Positions 27,701 to 37,820 are shown, numbered from the stretch's first letter. The stretch: DNA of 64,000 nucleotides from Crocodylus rhombifer (GCA_038503035.1 JAVSML010001164.1:62001-126000); one strand, 5' to 3'. Numbers and translations are program-made. The notes: a model not told the origin generated them from the sequence alone.

Positions 27701-30700
27701 CTAGTTAACACTAGTTACACTGCAACCATTTCACGCCTTTCAGCTATCTGCAGGAAGAGATTGCCATTATAGTCTACTGGGGGTAGATTTTCACACCAGG
27801 CAAATTTTACATCCAGACATTTTGAACATCGTGTACCTGTTGCTGTCCTGTAGCTTGCAGCTGGGATGCCTGTGTCGGTGGCTGTCCTTGTACATGAAGG
27901 GCTGGCTGCACCTGCTGTTGAAGTGGTGCTGGGACCTGGGTATGAGGCGCAGTAGTGATGGGTACATTTTGTGGCTGAATCTTCACTTGAATCTGGGGCT
28001 GAGATGGAGATTCAACAATCTGTGGTGGCTGCTGTGGAAGCTGCAATGCAGCTGGGAGAGATGTAATAGGGACGTTAGCAGGTTGCAGCCTCCCCGGCAG
28101 CTGAGGCGGAGGAGTGTGTAAACTTGCGGCATTCTGCACAGGAGGGCCTTTGGATGGGTCATACTGCTGCTGACTTTGTTTCTGTCCAGTGAGCTGTACA
28201 GCTTGAGGAGTGGGAGGCATTCCACCTGCAAAGCAAGAGGAGATCCCACAGGAATTAATTTCATGGGCTAATGCTCCATGCTAATTTAACAGCATGTGAA
28301 TTCTGACTCGTTACTTACTGTGCCACAAGACATCATCACTTTGAAAAATATCACATCACAATGACAAAAATAAGTCACCATCACAATGAACAGTACAATC
28401 CATCATGCACAGGAATACAACTAAATTTGTGAGCAGCACTACTACAAATAATATGTTACTGCTATTAAATTACCCTCTGAATTTCCTACATTTTTATGCA
28501 GTAATGAGTTAAATGGAGAGAATCGTAAAATATCGGCACCACTAAGTCCTAACATATGTTGACTGATATTCACTGAGAATGCTGCACACTAACACATGTG
28601 TACCAAGAAGGACTGTCAGTGAACTGGCACCTTTAATGAAGGAAAAAAAATTTTTTGTCATGGATGCTTCAAACTGGGAGATCTCCTCCTTTATTTATTT
28701 ATTATTACAGACCTGCGGATTAGATTCAGAACTCCTGGACTAACAATTTGCATCAGTACCTGTGACGTATTTCCATGCCCACATGCACCTCTGGAGCCCG
28801 TCACTCAGCTCCTTAAACAATCCAGGCATTGCATACCAAGTATTAATTTACAGGGAGAAGTCTGTGGTGGAACTAGGATCTCAGAAGGCCAAGAGCCCAA
28901 GTTTCTAGTTCCATCACTAACATCTCCTTGTTAAATTAATTTGCAATTGGCATGTGGTGACACAGTACCTTGTGCCGTTGGCATTAGCTGTTGAAGAGGA
29001 ACTCCCGAAGCCACACCTGGATGCTGAAAAACCATCCCATGACGGCCCACTTCAATTCGTGGTCTCTTAGACGAATCTGTGATATTCAAATTCCATTTAT
29101 GGCAGGGTATAATGGAATGGGTTCAGTTTACAAAGCAAATCTACTACACATGATTTCAACATCAGCTCAGAAAGCTACAACTATACTAAGCATGTGTAGC
29201 ATTGATGAAGTACATGCTCCAAGTCCCCTTAAAGGTGGCCAACTTGAAGTTTACTTTCCTCAGTCCAAGTAACGCACCTGGTAAATATTTTCATGCTTGC
29301 CAGATCCACTCCTACTTGTTGCAAGTGGGCTACAATGCATACAGCCCCCTCACAACAGACAGGCCAAAGTATCTGGCAACTGACAAAAACTCTGTTTCAC
29401 GGGGTATGCAGTTGTGGTCTTTCTATTAATAGTTTGCTAGTAAAACGGAGTTCTGTTTAAGAGGAACATACCTGCTGGAGCAAGGGCCTGCTGTCTCTTA
29501 AAAGCTTCAATTTCTATGGTATTCACAGTCCCCGTTACTGGAGTTCCTGTATGTGTTTGCTATTGAGGGAAAAAAAACAAACCACAAAAATTAAAGTTAC
29601 ATCTTCAATCACTAGCAACAGATAAATTATTTTGAAAACAAAGAACATCTATCTGTACAATTAGTTCTTCAAACTGACCATAGCATTCAAAAAAGTGTCA
29701 GCCATATGTACTGACAGTTTTCAAAAGCCCCTATAGCAGAGTTACATGGCATAACCCTGAGACCCTTCAGCTTCCCAGTATCACTTCATTAACTATGATG
29801 TGTGGGATATATTTTATGAGATGCAATACTAAGGAAACGGGGGGGGGGCAGGGGGGAAATATACTTGGCTCATTTTTCTGTGCTTCTTTGTCTATTAAAA
29901 AAATTCCATTTATGAGAGACTCTCCCCTCTAAGCCCAATGACACCATCTTCTTAGTTCTGCAATGAAATCATAACTGTACAGAGATACATTACACAGGTG
30001 CTGCAATAAGCTGGCATGCCAAAAATGGAAAATTTTGCCTTCACTAAAGGCTTAAATAGAAGGCAGCTAGATTGGGAGAGAGCAGTAATTATATCAGTCA
30101 GAGCAAGATGGTAAAGACATTTTAGTTGTGAAAGCTTTCAGCATTAGGAAGGCCTAATTTCCAGTCTGGATGTCAAATATTTGAGAAATGGCTGAATAAA
30201 ATTAACTGCCGTTCTGAAGACAAATAAGCTGACTTGCTGGTACCCACCAACAACACTCTGGACTTCAATAAGCTCTGGTGCTCAGCATGCCTCAGAACGA
30301 AGCCATAGTGACCTAGCTTTTCCACTTGGCCAGAAAAACTGCTCAAGGCCAAAATATGGAATAAATGCGCTTAAAGAAGATGCAAATAATAGGTCCATTT
30401 CCCTGCCACCTGTTCTTGCATTTGTTTTATTGAGGCTTGCAGCTGACTGCTAGAACAGTGGTTCCCAAGCAGTGGGTCGCGACCCCAAATGGGGTTGCAG
30501 CATCAGCAGATGGGGTTGCAAGAGTGGGAGGGCTATAAGTTGGGAGTGAGGGGCCATGCTGAGGAAATGGGACCATAAATGGGGTCATGCTAGGGAAAAG
30601 TTTGGGAAGTACTGTGCTAGAAGGTAATAGCACAGCTGGTGAAATAGATGTCAAGAAGTACAGTTATCAATTCTGGATTGTGAATCACGGTCATTCTTGA

Positions 30701-33700
30701 AAATCACTGCACATGCACAGACATGTCAGAACCTTTCCTTTTTCCTCGGGAGCCCAGACATCATTGTGATTATAAAACACCAGAGCCAGAAGGGCATTCT
30801 GGAGCATGAAACCACTATGGCTCTCATTCAGCAAGGTAGTCATCTCCATGAGAAAACTTTTGCTTAAATTTGGCAAGGGTTAGAGCCTTTATCAAATCAA
30901 TGCCCAAACTTTTCCTTCGGTATTTTTCTATCTAATACTGTCATAAACAGCAGATACTATAGTCAAGGCAAATCCTCGTCAAATTTGAGAATTATACAGC
31001 AGAACTGGATACTGAGATTTTGAAGTAGAGAAAGCTGTGATTATTTGCATGCTCTTTGGGTCTCAGCTACTGCACAGCACTACTGGTGAGAATTTATTGA
31101 AGCACAGGAGCATCTGTGGGGACAGACCTCATTTGTGCAAATTTCCATGTTAGATTTTCAGGGTTTCCCCAACTATTAGCCACAATGCTCCAGCAAGTAC
31201 TTTCTTATGAGACTAAATATGAAATCAGTGATGTTGACCTAAACACAGCTCTAAACAGCTTCCATTTAAAAAATAAAATTATAGAAGGCCATGAAAATGA
31301 ACTCATTTACCATTCTGATGTTCTCTATAGTCAAACTGCTTGTGATAGTGGCTTTTACTGCAAAGTAAGAGCTTTCCAAAATATGTATTCCAATGTAACA
31401 CCTTTTGTGTAGTTAAATACAGCAATACTGTTAACAGCAATTCCTCAAAGGAACATTTGCTAAGACAATCCCCCTTTTTCCCCACCCAGCTCTCCTGAGA
31501 AGTCTTGCCACTTTAACTAAATCGTAAGAAAATTAATACAACTCTACACCTAAACTGTTACTGAAAAACTAGCAAGCCAAGACCAAAGTGCCCCACTTCA
31601 GTGCCCCATTTCAGAGTACACTTCTGTAAAACAATTAGGTCTAACACATCCCATTGTGCCTTGGTACTGTAGGATGTATTCTGCTCAATGTCACAATGCT
31701 CAAGTCTAATCAATAACTAGGAATAAGAAAATTCAGCCCCTTAAATTAAGTATTGACCTTTATGCCCATCATAATGCTCTCTGTACAGAACCTTAAGATG
31801 TGACTGCAGTTTTAAGAATGTTTATGTAGCACAATGGAGCCCACAGAGAAGGAAGGCTGCTCGTTTCACCAAAAAAAAAAAGTGTCTAACTACTCTTATT
31901 TCCTTTTTTAATTTATTATTGTAATATTCAGTAAATGTCAGACCATCTTCAATTGAATGAAACTTTAAAAACAAATAACCTGGGGGCAGGCACACAGAAG
32001 TTTCAATTCAAACACTTAACATTTTGCAAGGCACTGTAAAGTTAGAGAAGGACAGAATGATTCCAAATAATGTGTTTAAATGAACAATATAAATTTCCTC
32101 TAAAAATTGATGATCATCTCCAGTTCAGGTACTGTTTGCAGTAAGTATCTTCCTAATCACTGATCTGAGCAGCTGTTTCCTTCAAATTCCAATTTAAGTT
32201 CCCCAGTCCCCCTTTTATTATTTATCACTTTCTCTCCAAATATGGATGACATTGTGGCCTAGCTTTAGGCTCCACATCCATTTGGTTTAAAGTTTTTATT
32301 GATGTCTGTATTTGAACACTTCCAAGTTACCTGCATTATTTAAATTCAATTTAGAATGAAAGCTCCTGAGAAGAAAGGCTATGAATTTATAGAAAGAGCA
32401 ATTGTCAGCCACTGGCAAGAGAAAATAAATTGTCACTGTATATTCACTGAGTTTAAGAAAAAACTCTGGGGTCATAAGGCTATTATGCAACATGTCCCCA
32501 CTAACAATTTCATTTCTCTGTACTTATGTACTTAATATTGAATGACAAAATACGAGCAAAGAGAAGAGGTAAGGACTGGGATGGTATGTAAGGTTTCTGC
32601 TAAGAGCTTGAGAGTTACATTATTCCCAGGTTTTTGTAAATTTTCCAAGTGCATTTAGCACTTTCACTTTCAGGTACCTTAGGTTCCTACCTATGGTGTC
32701 ACTGTTATGGACGGAGCTCAGTGACAGCCACAATTACTATAAAATGTCAACAGTTGTGTTGTTTGATAATTCATACATTTTAAAGTGTCACTGAGCTCTG
32801 ATTATGTGAAGAAACTTCCAAAGCCTACGGTTACTGGCCATACCAAAAAGCATTGGGAACAAACAACTCTTCACCAAATAAGTTATTTTTAAAGGCCTAT
32901 TTTTAATTTATTGTTCATTTTAATTGTGGATATAGTTAATTCTGTCTTGCTTTTAAACCCCTTCTCCGAACCACAATGACACCTAACTGGGGGCTATACA
33001 AGCTGGGGTAGAAAAGGTTATGGAGTCCATCAAGTAAGTATCTCCTGAGCTTATGATAAATATTTTAGCTATAGAATTCGGACTCATTATGCTTTGTTAG
33101 CTAGTCATAAAATGATAAAACAGCCCCAAAGTTAAACAAGCCTGAAATACTTAGTGGAGGGGCAGTGTTCGACACAAACACTAGACTGCACATTACAAAT
33201 GCATCCCCTTTGCCCATATAAATAGTAATCAGTTTATCTTTACAGCATTTATTGTTTTTAAATATGTTCTTCAATGCTCCCCCACACAAAAGAAATCAGA
33301 GCATCTGTCTGACATGGGAACCATACAAGGGGGATAAGCACTTCTGTTTCTTTTTGCCAGCACTTATGAAAAAAATCTCATAAAAGTTGGGGTAAGATTT
33401 TATAGGAGTTGTAAAGTTTATGATGATCCATTTAAAGTATTCCGATAGGCAACTGAATTATAGAAAAATACTGCAAGGAAGGCAAATCCAATACATTCTG
33501 TAGCCATTTTCAAAAACCTTCAAAGAATAAAGAAAAAAGAAAAAGAAATTTAGAAGAAATCCACAATTACAATGCCACAGACAAAGGAATCCAAACTACT
33601 ACTATGCAGAATGCACAAATGAACTAAATGCATTAGAGAAACAAAAGACATACAAACCGAAGTGAAAAACATTCAAGCTGAAAGTTAATGAAATAAGCCA

Positions 33701-36700
33701 GCAACTTTAAGACAAAGATTAAACTTCCTCAGTACTCCATAAATGCTGCACATTTTAAGAAGTTAAAGTTTTTGTTTGTTCAGGGGAGGGGGGCATTTAG
33801 TTTTTGCTATTGTTTTGTTTTAAGTAAAAGGGATGGGCTCTTGGGAAAATACTAATTCAGCTAAGAAATAGAAAATCTGAATGAAGAAAAAAAATCTGGG
33901 ATGACACTACATTTTAGAACCATTGAAAAGTACCTGAAATGGTTGCTGCTGGGATGAAAAAGCAGCAGAAACATTTGGAGGAAGCTGGGTTGCTATAGCA
34001 ACAGGAGTACCAGTCTGCCCATCCTTTCCTGTCACAACCTTTACCTGAGAGAAAATATTTTGGGAAAAAAAAGGGAGAATCATTTTCTTTTAAAAAGTTC
34101 TTAAAACTGATCAACACAATCATTTTGCATTGTACTGACGGCACCTCACTGAAGAGGGGATTATAACGAAATGACCATCAGTGCAGTTTGGTTTGAACAC
34201 AGGCAATTTAACAAGTTCTGTTTCACTTTTAATAGCAGAACAGAGTGAGGGAAAAATATCCTTAGTGAACTCTCACCACTGGAAACCTTGTTTTAAATCC
34301 AGTTTCAGCTAAAGCGTGAGTTAAATTTAACACTCTCAGTTCCTGATGGACAACAAAATAGCATGACAGACGGTCTGAACTTAAGAGAGCCCCAACATTT
34401 ATTTAAGCAATGAGCATAGCCACCACTCTCTCTCCCCTATTAATCCCCAGGGTGATCAGCCTTTCTAGGCAAGGGATGAGGTGCATTGCTTTAGCAGGAG
34501 GTGATAAAGAGGTGGGGGAAATAAAAGAGAGGAAGACAAAAATACAAAGAAAGAACATACTCAAAAGGTGCCTTCATTTCCAAAAGTCATCTTAATTTAA
34601 AAAGTATTCAAAACCACTTCAGTGGCACAGGATGCAAAATCTTCCGACAGTTAAACATGATGAGCAACTTTCACAAGCAATTAGATTATGCATTAAAATA
34701 CTTAATAAGGAGAGAAAAAAACACTTAGAACCTCTTTGCATAGTTTAAACTGTGCCTTAAAGCTAAAAAAAAAGGTAAACTTGGAATCTTAAAAGATCTG
34801 GAATCAGGAGAAGCAGGTCTTTAAACCAAGATACTGTCATAGTGTCCCAACTTCAGTGGGTCTAGGACAGTGTTTCTCAACCTTTTTTTTTAATTGAAGG
34901 GAGAAATCAGAAAATACCAACTCTTAATTTTTACTCATTTTTGACTACAAAAAAATACTAGAGCAATTCTTCTGTTACAAAGAACTCAAAAAGCAGAATA
35001 GGTCAGAATGTTTTTTACACTAAGGATTCCTATTTGAAATCTCTGGGTTTATTGTGTGAATCATGTTTGCACACCTAATTATGTTAACATTGAGTGGCAA
35101 CCTTGAAAGCATCTCAAGACACCCCAAGGTAACCCAGCAGCCTGGTTGAGAATCACTGATCTAGGATAACTTACAACAGTGGAGCATCTGCCCATGAAAC
35201 AGTACAGAGTTCAGGTTCTGTTCATTTCAGCTACCTTCAACATGCTTAATAACCATTATAGTCTGCACTGCATTCCCTCTCCCATGTAAACTATTACTCA
35301 AAAGACAACGAAGAGGTTAGACTTCAAATGCTAGACATCAGGTTACAATTTTTAACCCATCTACAAATTCAAACCAAAGAGCTATCCATTAATGATCTTG
35401 CACTTAAAGGACTGATCAGCTTGCACGGGAGACACTGGTTTACAAGAGAAATTTGAAACAAAAACCAAGTCTCTTTATAAAACGGATTTTTTAACACACC
35501 ATAAGCCATGCATACATGATATATTTAAATAGTGATTTGTGAGTTCCAAGTTGTTCCAATAATGAAATCATATCCATGTGCCACACAAGTGACAAGCTCT
35601 GCTCCAAACAGACACTGCTCAGGCCATGCAAAATGGAAAGCAGGGATGCTACAAGTCAAGGTTAATATGCACTGGTACAACTGTGCAAGGAAAATTGTGC
35701 ACGGCCCATTTCTGGCAAGCTTAGTTCAAAACATTTACCATCAAGACACAGCGAAGTCACATTCCAGAAATTTAAAAAAGAACAATATTGAATCTGTATT
35801 CAGACTATGCATTTTTTAGCATCTGAACTGCAATAAAGGCACAGGTGAGGGTCTATGGCACCCACAGTAAATTAGTATATTATACTGTGTTTCAAATACA
35901 TTTCACGGGACACCACCTAAAACACTTCAACAGTTATTAAATTACTTTTAATGTTGATTAATATAACACTAGTATTTTACAGAATTATTGTATGGGTCCA
36001 AATTATATTCACAAAAGCCAAGTTCCAAGTTAAGGCAGATTCTAATCTTATGGAGGGCTTTTTCTCCTTTTTCTGCTTATAGATATTATAGATAATATGA
36101 AATCATTTTAGAAGTTAACACATGTTCAGCAACTATTCTAAGTTTCTTTGGGTTCAGAGAGAGCTTAACCATTTTGTGTATGGGACATAAATACTGACAC
36201 AAACACAGTCAGTGAGAACTCTTTTCCCCTCTATAGTTACCTCTGTTCATAAAAAACATGCTTCTGATTGCATGCTCAAACCAACCTGCAGTTCAAATTT
36301 CCATCCAGCAAAACTACAATTCTCTTAAGAAACTTCATTTTTAAAAGTCTACTATACCTTCCTCAGTCAGAAATAAAATCTTATGTATTGCTATGACAAT
36401 CTAATACCCACAAACCCACAATTTAATTTAGTGCTTTATTCATAATCATTAACCAACAGACTTCTTACCTCATCGTTGATGACTTCAGATTGTTCCTCTT
36501 CCTCCTCTTCCTCTAGATCCAAGTCATTTTGCCTCAGGTACGCTTGCAATGGTACACAATGTTTCTTTTTAAAAGCTAAGAAGTCCATCATATTCCCTTG
36601 CAGATGTTGCAAAAAAAATAATTCAATCAAATATTCCTTAAAAGCCTCCTTCAGAACCTCCATCTGCTTGTGGTGATGGTCCAAACACTGCTTTCTCATC

Positions 36701-37791
36701 TGAGCAGTCTCTTGGTTGGCAGGAGGAATCTCCTCCAATTTTTTAGGTTGTTTTTTCACTGCTGTATTTACTGAAGGAGTCAGAGGAAGATTAGAGAGAC
36801 TCTGTGGTACAGTGGCACGGGACGGACTTGTGGGAGGGGGTGGCGATGTTATTCCAAAAGCAGGCGATCCTCCAACTCCTGCTATTAATCCACCAGAAGT
36901 CCTGTCGTATCCTATGGGTCGGCTCAACTGCTGCCCTTGAAGCACTTGCTGCTGCTGTTGCATGAGCTGCCCTTGGATAATGTTGCTGATCTGTGGTGGC
37001 AGGCTAGTAGTTGTAATATGACCTGGACTGGTGAGAGGCTGCATATTTGCTCCACTAGCTACAGGACTCTGAGGTCCAAGATGGTGAATGGTGCCACCGG
37101 TCTGTGAATGAGGCTGTGAAAGCCTGCGTTCTCTTACTGTAGCTGGTGCTCCAGAAGAGGGAAGCTGCACTTGTGCTGTAGTTCCTTGAGCGATCTGTGC
37201 AATCCCTGATCCTTCTTGATACACAAAGTGTCCACCATTTGATGGGCTCAGACTGATCTGTCTCACTAGGACACTGGCATCTACAAACCCTCTCGTAGGA
37301 CTTTGGCTGCACATACCCAAGCCAGGACCAGGCGTGCCTGCCCGAACGTTTGGTATCGACTGCACCGGCACAGGGCTGGGCTGAGTAGGACTTTGAGACT
37401 GGACCTGCTGGGGCAACGGTGAAGTAACTTGAATGTACGATGGAGACCCATGGTCAAACCTCCTTGTCTGAGGGCTGAACTGAAAACTCGGTGATGTCGG
37501 ATTCGGGATCGGCAAGGGCGTTAGCGTGATCTGCTGGTTTCCTGAAGCCACAGGTCCAACGTTCTGCAGCGTGATGTTTACATTCTGCCCAGCCACCGGG
37601 CTTCTGCTCATGATAAACTGCTGTATCTGGTAACTGGGGGACTGTGGCGCGGACGGGCTGGCGGAAGGAGCGAACGAAGCTGCAGGTGACTGGGGTAGGT
37701 TTGTCTGCTGCTCTTCTCCCTCACTGCCTGTGAAGGACCTGGACCTCTGGAGCTGGCGCTGAGCATTCTGGGGACCGCTGCCATGGTGCAT
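629..37791 (-). CDS. EP400: EP400 (E1A-binding protein p400), 5' part of gene, coding exons 2-27
   Basis: Encodes the Snf2-family ATPase scaffold of the nuclear TIP60/NuA4 complex, which exchanges histone variants. I joined 26 exons by GT-AG borders; their lengths sum to 5,190 nt, exactly 1,730 codons with no stop. Order: S/P/Q-rich N-terminus (1-441), further low-complexity region, HSA region (about 800-885), acidic linker, first helicase lobe (about 1078-1400) with Walker A DEAGLGKT and box DEMQ, then the proline/glutamine-rich insert that separates the lobes in this family. The protein follows human EP400 closely throughout, from MHHGSGPQN onwards. The second lobe, SANT domain and C-terminus lie beyond coordinate 1. 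The promoter is the CpG island near 39 kb. The start at 37791 is the first ATG in exon 2 that opens the conserved EP400 N-terminus. Confidence 0.96.
1390..2970 (+). mobile_element. CR1-type LINE, reverse transcriptase remnant
   Basis: Plus-strand reverse transcriptase remains: [48 protein letters not shown], then [10 protein letters not shown]. It is broken by a frame change near 1845 and a stop near 1911, and the catalytic FADD box reads FAND, so it is dead. The 3' end has the typical CR1 tail (CCAGCCCTAACATCTATGAA). It is 5' truncated and lies in an EP400 intron, antisense to the gene. Confidence 0.9.
3332..3638. mobile_element. MITE-like element with central foldback
   Basis: Imperfect terminal inverted ends (GGGGC...GTGC and GCAC...GCCCC) enclose a strong inner hairpin whose arms contain AAAATGGCAGCAGGGCGCTT and its complement near 3441-3520. 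No coding capacity. Confidence 0.6.
5346..5518. mobile_element. Foldback MITE, near-perfect palindrome
   Basis: The whole element is a palindrome centred near 5434; the core TAATAGCTGATTCAATCAGC and flanking arms with GGCGCCAAAAAAGC-type sequence pair almost completely. Arms diverge toward the ends. Typical of a non-autonomous DNA transposon. Confidence 0.75.
6076..6243 (-). CDS. EP400: EP400 exon 26, inter-lobe insert
   Basis: Encodes [20 protein letters not shown] and [20 protein letters not shown]. Conserved with human EP400. Acceptor CATTGCAG, donor GTAGGTATT, phase 1. Confidence 0.94.
6315..6400 (+). mobile_element. CR1 3'-end fragment (degraded)
   Basis: Resembles the CR1 tail: a GACTAGATAGCC block followed by CTTCCAACCCTGATTCT. 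Short and old. Confidence 0.5.
7087..7827. mobile_element. TA-flanked MITE, about 740 bp
   Basis: Ends are inverted copies (CCATATTTACTGAAATCTAA against CCACATTTACTTGAATCTAA read from the far end), each flanked by TA at 7085-7086 and 7828-7829. This fits a Tc1/mariner-type non-autonomous element. The interior is GC-rich with G and C runs and no conserved coding frame. Confidence 0.72.
8397..8561 (-). CDS. EP400: EP400 exon 25, inter-lobe insert
   Basis: Encodes [20 protein letters not shown] and [20 protein letters not shown]. Same length (165 nt) as the paralogous exon 60270-60434, with just over half of residues identical. Confidence 0.95.
9586..9822 (-). CDS. EP400: EP400 exon 24, inter-lobe insert (absent from paralog)
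   Basis: 79 codons, Ala/Thr/Gln-rich, with [14 protein letters not shown] sequence and [19 protein letters not shown]. 237 nt and phase 1 both sides, so it can be skipped without a frameshift. I found no counterpart in the EP400-like gene. Confidence 0.93.
10345..10499 (-). CDS. EP400: EP400 exon 23, inter-lobe insert
   Basis: Encodes [20 protein letters not shown] then Thr/Gln-rich sequence and [12 protein letters not shown]. The EP400-like counterpart (61710-61822) is 42 nt shorter. Confidence 0.94.
11713..11879 (-). CDS. EP400: EP400 exon 22, inter-lobe insert
   Basis: Encodes [18 protein letters not shown] and [10 protein letters not shown] followed by prolines. Same length (167 nt) and phase as the first exon traced in the EP400-like copy at 63109-63275, with about three quarters of residues identical by eye. 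Confidence 0.95.
12851..13037 (-). CDS. EP400: EP400 exon 21
   Basis: Encodes [20 protein letters not shown] then QRICNHPDL and a tail ending LESDLWK. Contains the Snf2 RxxCNHP block before the inter-lobe insert. Leaves in phase 0. Confidence 0.95.
13463..13650. mobile_element. hAT-type MITE
   Basis: Ends CATTGGTTTTCAACCTGTGG and GTTGAAAACCATTG are inverted repeats of the kind found in hAT elements; flanks ATTTAAGT and TTTTAAGC look like a decayed 8-bp target duplication. Internal GGTCTGTGGACC repeats are typical. Confidence 0.8.
13801..13937 (-). CDS. EP400: EP400 exon 20
   Basis: Encodes [20 protein letters not shown] then [15 protein letters not shown] and YEDVILQP, the end of lobe 1. 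QPFILRR is the conserved Snf2 block. Donor GG/GTAAGG. Confidence 0.96.
15104..15278 (-). CDS. EP400: EP400 exon 19, ATPase lobe 1 motif III
   Basis: Encodes [20 protein letters not shown] and [23 protein letters not shown] corresponds to motif III (LLLTGTPLQN in most Snf2 proteins), with the EP400-typical Asp. Confidence 0.95.
15465..15600 (+). mobile_element. CR1 3'-end fragment
   Basis: Ends with GGACTAGATTGCCTGAGGTC, CCAGCCATATTTTCCTATGA and ATGCTATGAA, the usual CR1 tail. Lies in the intron between EP400 exons 18 and 19. Confidence 0.75.
16158..16327 (-). CDS. EP400: EP400 exon 18, ATPase lobe 1 Walker B (DEMQ)
   Basis: Encodes [20 protein letters not shown] and [24 protein letters not shown] is the Walker B (motif II) variant of EP400 in place of DEAH. 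The last codon is split with exon 19. Confidence 0.96.
16755..16891 (-). CDS. EP400: EP400 exon 17, ATPase lobe 1 motif Ia region
   Basis: Encodes [20 protein letters not shown] and a stretch ending RAKRQ. This is the motif Ia region of the Snf2 core and is nearly identical to human EP400. Confidence 0.96.
17850..18027 (-). CDS. EP400: EP400 exon 16, ATPase lobe 1 with Walker A
   Basis: Encodes [20 protein letters not shown] and then [12 protein letters not shown], the nucleotide-binding motif I, followed by [11 protein letters not shown]400 carries Ala where most Snf2 proteins have Met in DEMGLGKT, so this is family-typical. Confidence 0.97.
18333..18526 (-). CDS. EP400: EP400 exon 15
   Basis: 65 codons with [16 protein letters not shown] and [11 protein letters not shown], leading into the ATPase. 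Matches EP400 well at both ends, less in the middle. Leaves in phase 0. Confidence 0.94.
18640..19215. other. GC-rich intronic block of unknown origin
   Basis: A G/C-rich stretch within an AT-rich intron between EP400 exons 15 and 14. It may be a decayed transposon, but I recognise no ends, and its open frames show no conserved protein. Confidence 0.4.
19884..19991 (-). CDS. EP400: EP400 exon 14
   Basis: 36 codons: [16 protein letters not shown] ... [14 protein letters not shown]. Matches EP400. The acceptor region is duplicated word for word within the next intron (see findings). Confidence 0.93.
20690..20981. mobile_element. MITE with 14-bp terminal inverted repeats
   Basis: Ends GGGCACATCTACAC and GTGTAGATATGCCC are inverted with one mismatch. 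The interior has a (TAAAAA)-like microsatellite near 20812 and short inverted repeats. No protein. Confidence 0.7.
21286..21375 (-). CDS. EP400: EP400 exon 13 (acidic linker)
   Basis: 30 codons, [20 protein letters not shown] then TELSNLAKE, matching the acidic linker and conserved [12 protein letters not shown] of EP400. Phase 1 in and out. Confidence 0.94.
21525..22870 (-). mobile_element. CR1 LINE 3' part, minus orientation
   Basis: Starts with the reversed CR1 tail (GGGTTGGAAGGGATCTCAGG). Minus-strand translation gives [15 protein letters not shown] and SYEERLREL, the conserved CR1 C-terminal region, then reverse transcriptase remnants. Interrupted by a second CR1 at 21772-21916. Confidence 0.88.
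21772..21916 (+). mobile_element. CR1 3'-end fragment nested in another CR1
   Basis: A plus-oriented CR1 tail ending CAATCTATGAATTGC lies inside the reversed CR1; AATTGC at both edges looks like the target duplication. The outer element resumes with GCTCCTTGTTCCGTC. Confidence 0.65.
23301..23358 (-). CDS. EP400: EP400 exon 12 (short)
   Basis: Encodes [19 protein letters not shown]; the GRKRKAS..SLTD motif matches EP400 and looks like a basic nuclear-localisation cluster (inference). Leaves in phase 1. Confidence 0.92.
23359..25041. other. EP400 intron 11 with no recognised element
   Basis: AT-rich intronic DNA. No TE ends or RNA gene recognised. Confidence 0.5.
25042..25094 (-). CDS. EP400: EP400 exon 11 (short)
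   Basis: 53 nt encoding [18 protein letters not shown] across a split first codon. Weakly conserved linker, but with clean borders (acceptor TTTTCAG, donor ATG/GTAAGTTT) and phase continuity. Confidence 0.82.
25359..25437 (-). CDS. EP400: EP400 exon 10
   Basis: 26 codons plus one base: [20 protein letters not shown] followed by a lysine cluster. Matches the basic helix that follows HSA in EP400. Donor AAG/GTAACTAC. Confidence 0.94.
25556..25696 (-). CDS. EP400: EP400 exon 9, HSA domain second part
   Basis: 47 codons, charged and helical ([18 protein letters not shown] ... [13 protein letters not shown]). Continues the HSA helix. Acceptor TTTATTAG, donor CAG/GTAAACTG; phase 0 both sides. Confidence 0.95.
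26361..26546 (-). CDS. EP400: EP400 exon 8, HSA domain first part
   Basis: 62 codons nearly identical to human EP400 ([13 protein letters not shown] ... [17 protein letters not shown]). This is the conserved HSA domain, which in Snf2 remodelers binds actin-related proteins. Phase 0 both sides. Confidence 0.96.
27216..27518 (-). CDS. EP400: EP400 exon 7
   Basis: 101 codons of Ser/Thr/Pro-rich sequence ending [12 protein letters not shown], just before the HSA region. Matches EP400 most strongly in its last third (SPAQNA, SSQD). Acceptor TTGCACAG, donor GTAAGAGTG; phase 0 both sides. Confidence 0.92.
27837..28225 (-). CDS. EP400: EP400 exon 6 (Q/P-rich)
   Basis: 130 codons starting [15 protein letters not shown], a glutamine- and proline-rich low-complexity segment of EP400. 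Acceptor TTTGCAG, donor CAG/GTACACG; leaves in phase 0. Confidence 0.93.
28969..29076 (-). CDS. EP400: EP400 exon 5
   Basis: 36 codons including [20 protein letters not shown] and LQQLMPTAQ, matching EP400. SKRPR is a basic patch that could serve in nuclear import (inference). Enters and leaves in phase 1. Confidence 0.92.
29472..29559 (-). CDS. EP400: EP400 exon 4
   Basis: 29 codons plus one base, containing the conserved FKRQQA segment of EP400. The first half is poorly conserved with mammals. Acceptor TCAATAG, donor GTATGTTCC; ends in phase 1. Confidence 0.85.
30456..30614. mobile_element. hAT-type MITE with perfect 8-bp target duplication
   Basis: Ends CAGTGGTTCCCAA and TTGGGAAGTACTG; flanked on both sides by TGCTAGAA (30448-30455 and 30615-30622). 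The 8-bp duplication and CAG..CTG-like ends define hAT. Confidence 0.88.
30623..33933. other. Long EP400 intron 3 (remaining part)
   Basis: Unique-looking intronic DNA apart from the inverted repeat near 32.7 kb. No coding or RNA gene seen. Confidence 0.5.
32714..32800. repeat. Short inverted repeat
   Basis: GAGCTCAGTGACA and TGTCACTGAGCTC are perfect 13-bp inverted copies about 60 bp apart in the long EP400 intron 3-4. Could be a decayed foldback element. Confidence 0.6.
33934..34044 (-). CDS. EP400: EP400 exon 3
   Basis: 37 codons starting [20 protein letters not shown], matching human EP400 immediately after the acidic stretch. Bordered by acceptor TCTCAG and donor GTACTTTTC, phase 0 to 0. 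Confidence 0.93.
34868..35158. mobile_element. hAT-type MITE
   Basis: Ends CAGTGTTTCTCAACC and GGTTGAGAATCACTG; flanks GTCTAGGA and ATCTAGGA are an 8-bp duplication with one change. AT-rich interior without coding capacity. Confidence 0.85.
35167..36468. other. EP400 intron 2 (part) with no recognised element
   Basis: AT-rich intronic DNA between the hAT MITE and exon 2; nothing recognised. Confidence 0.5.
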
Positions 37792-37820
37792 GATCACCTT
37801 TTAGTTTTTCCAAGTCAATT
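36469..37820 (-). CDS. EP400: EP400 exon 2 (start codon exon)
   Basis: Coding from ATG at 37791; 441 codons, the largest exon. It encodes the S/P/Q-rich EP400 N-terminus beginning MHHGSGPQN, with a short glutamine run (MQQQQQ) and, at its 3' end, an acidic stretch after DLDL. The 5' untranslated part spans 37792-37820 after acceptor TTTCTTTAG. The donor GAG/GTAAGAAG ends the exon in phase 0. The glutamate tract is encoded by an imperfect GAG/GAA run near 36490-36515 and could vary in length. Confidence 0.95.

Noticed and set aside
27822..28121. Plus-strand frame of 99 codons
   Set aside because: Antisense shadow of the Q-rich EP400 exon 6.
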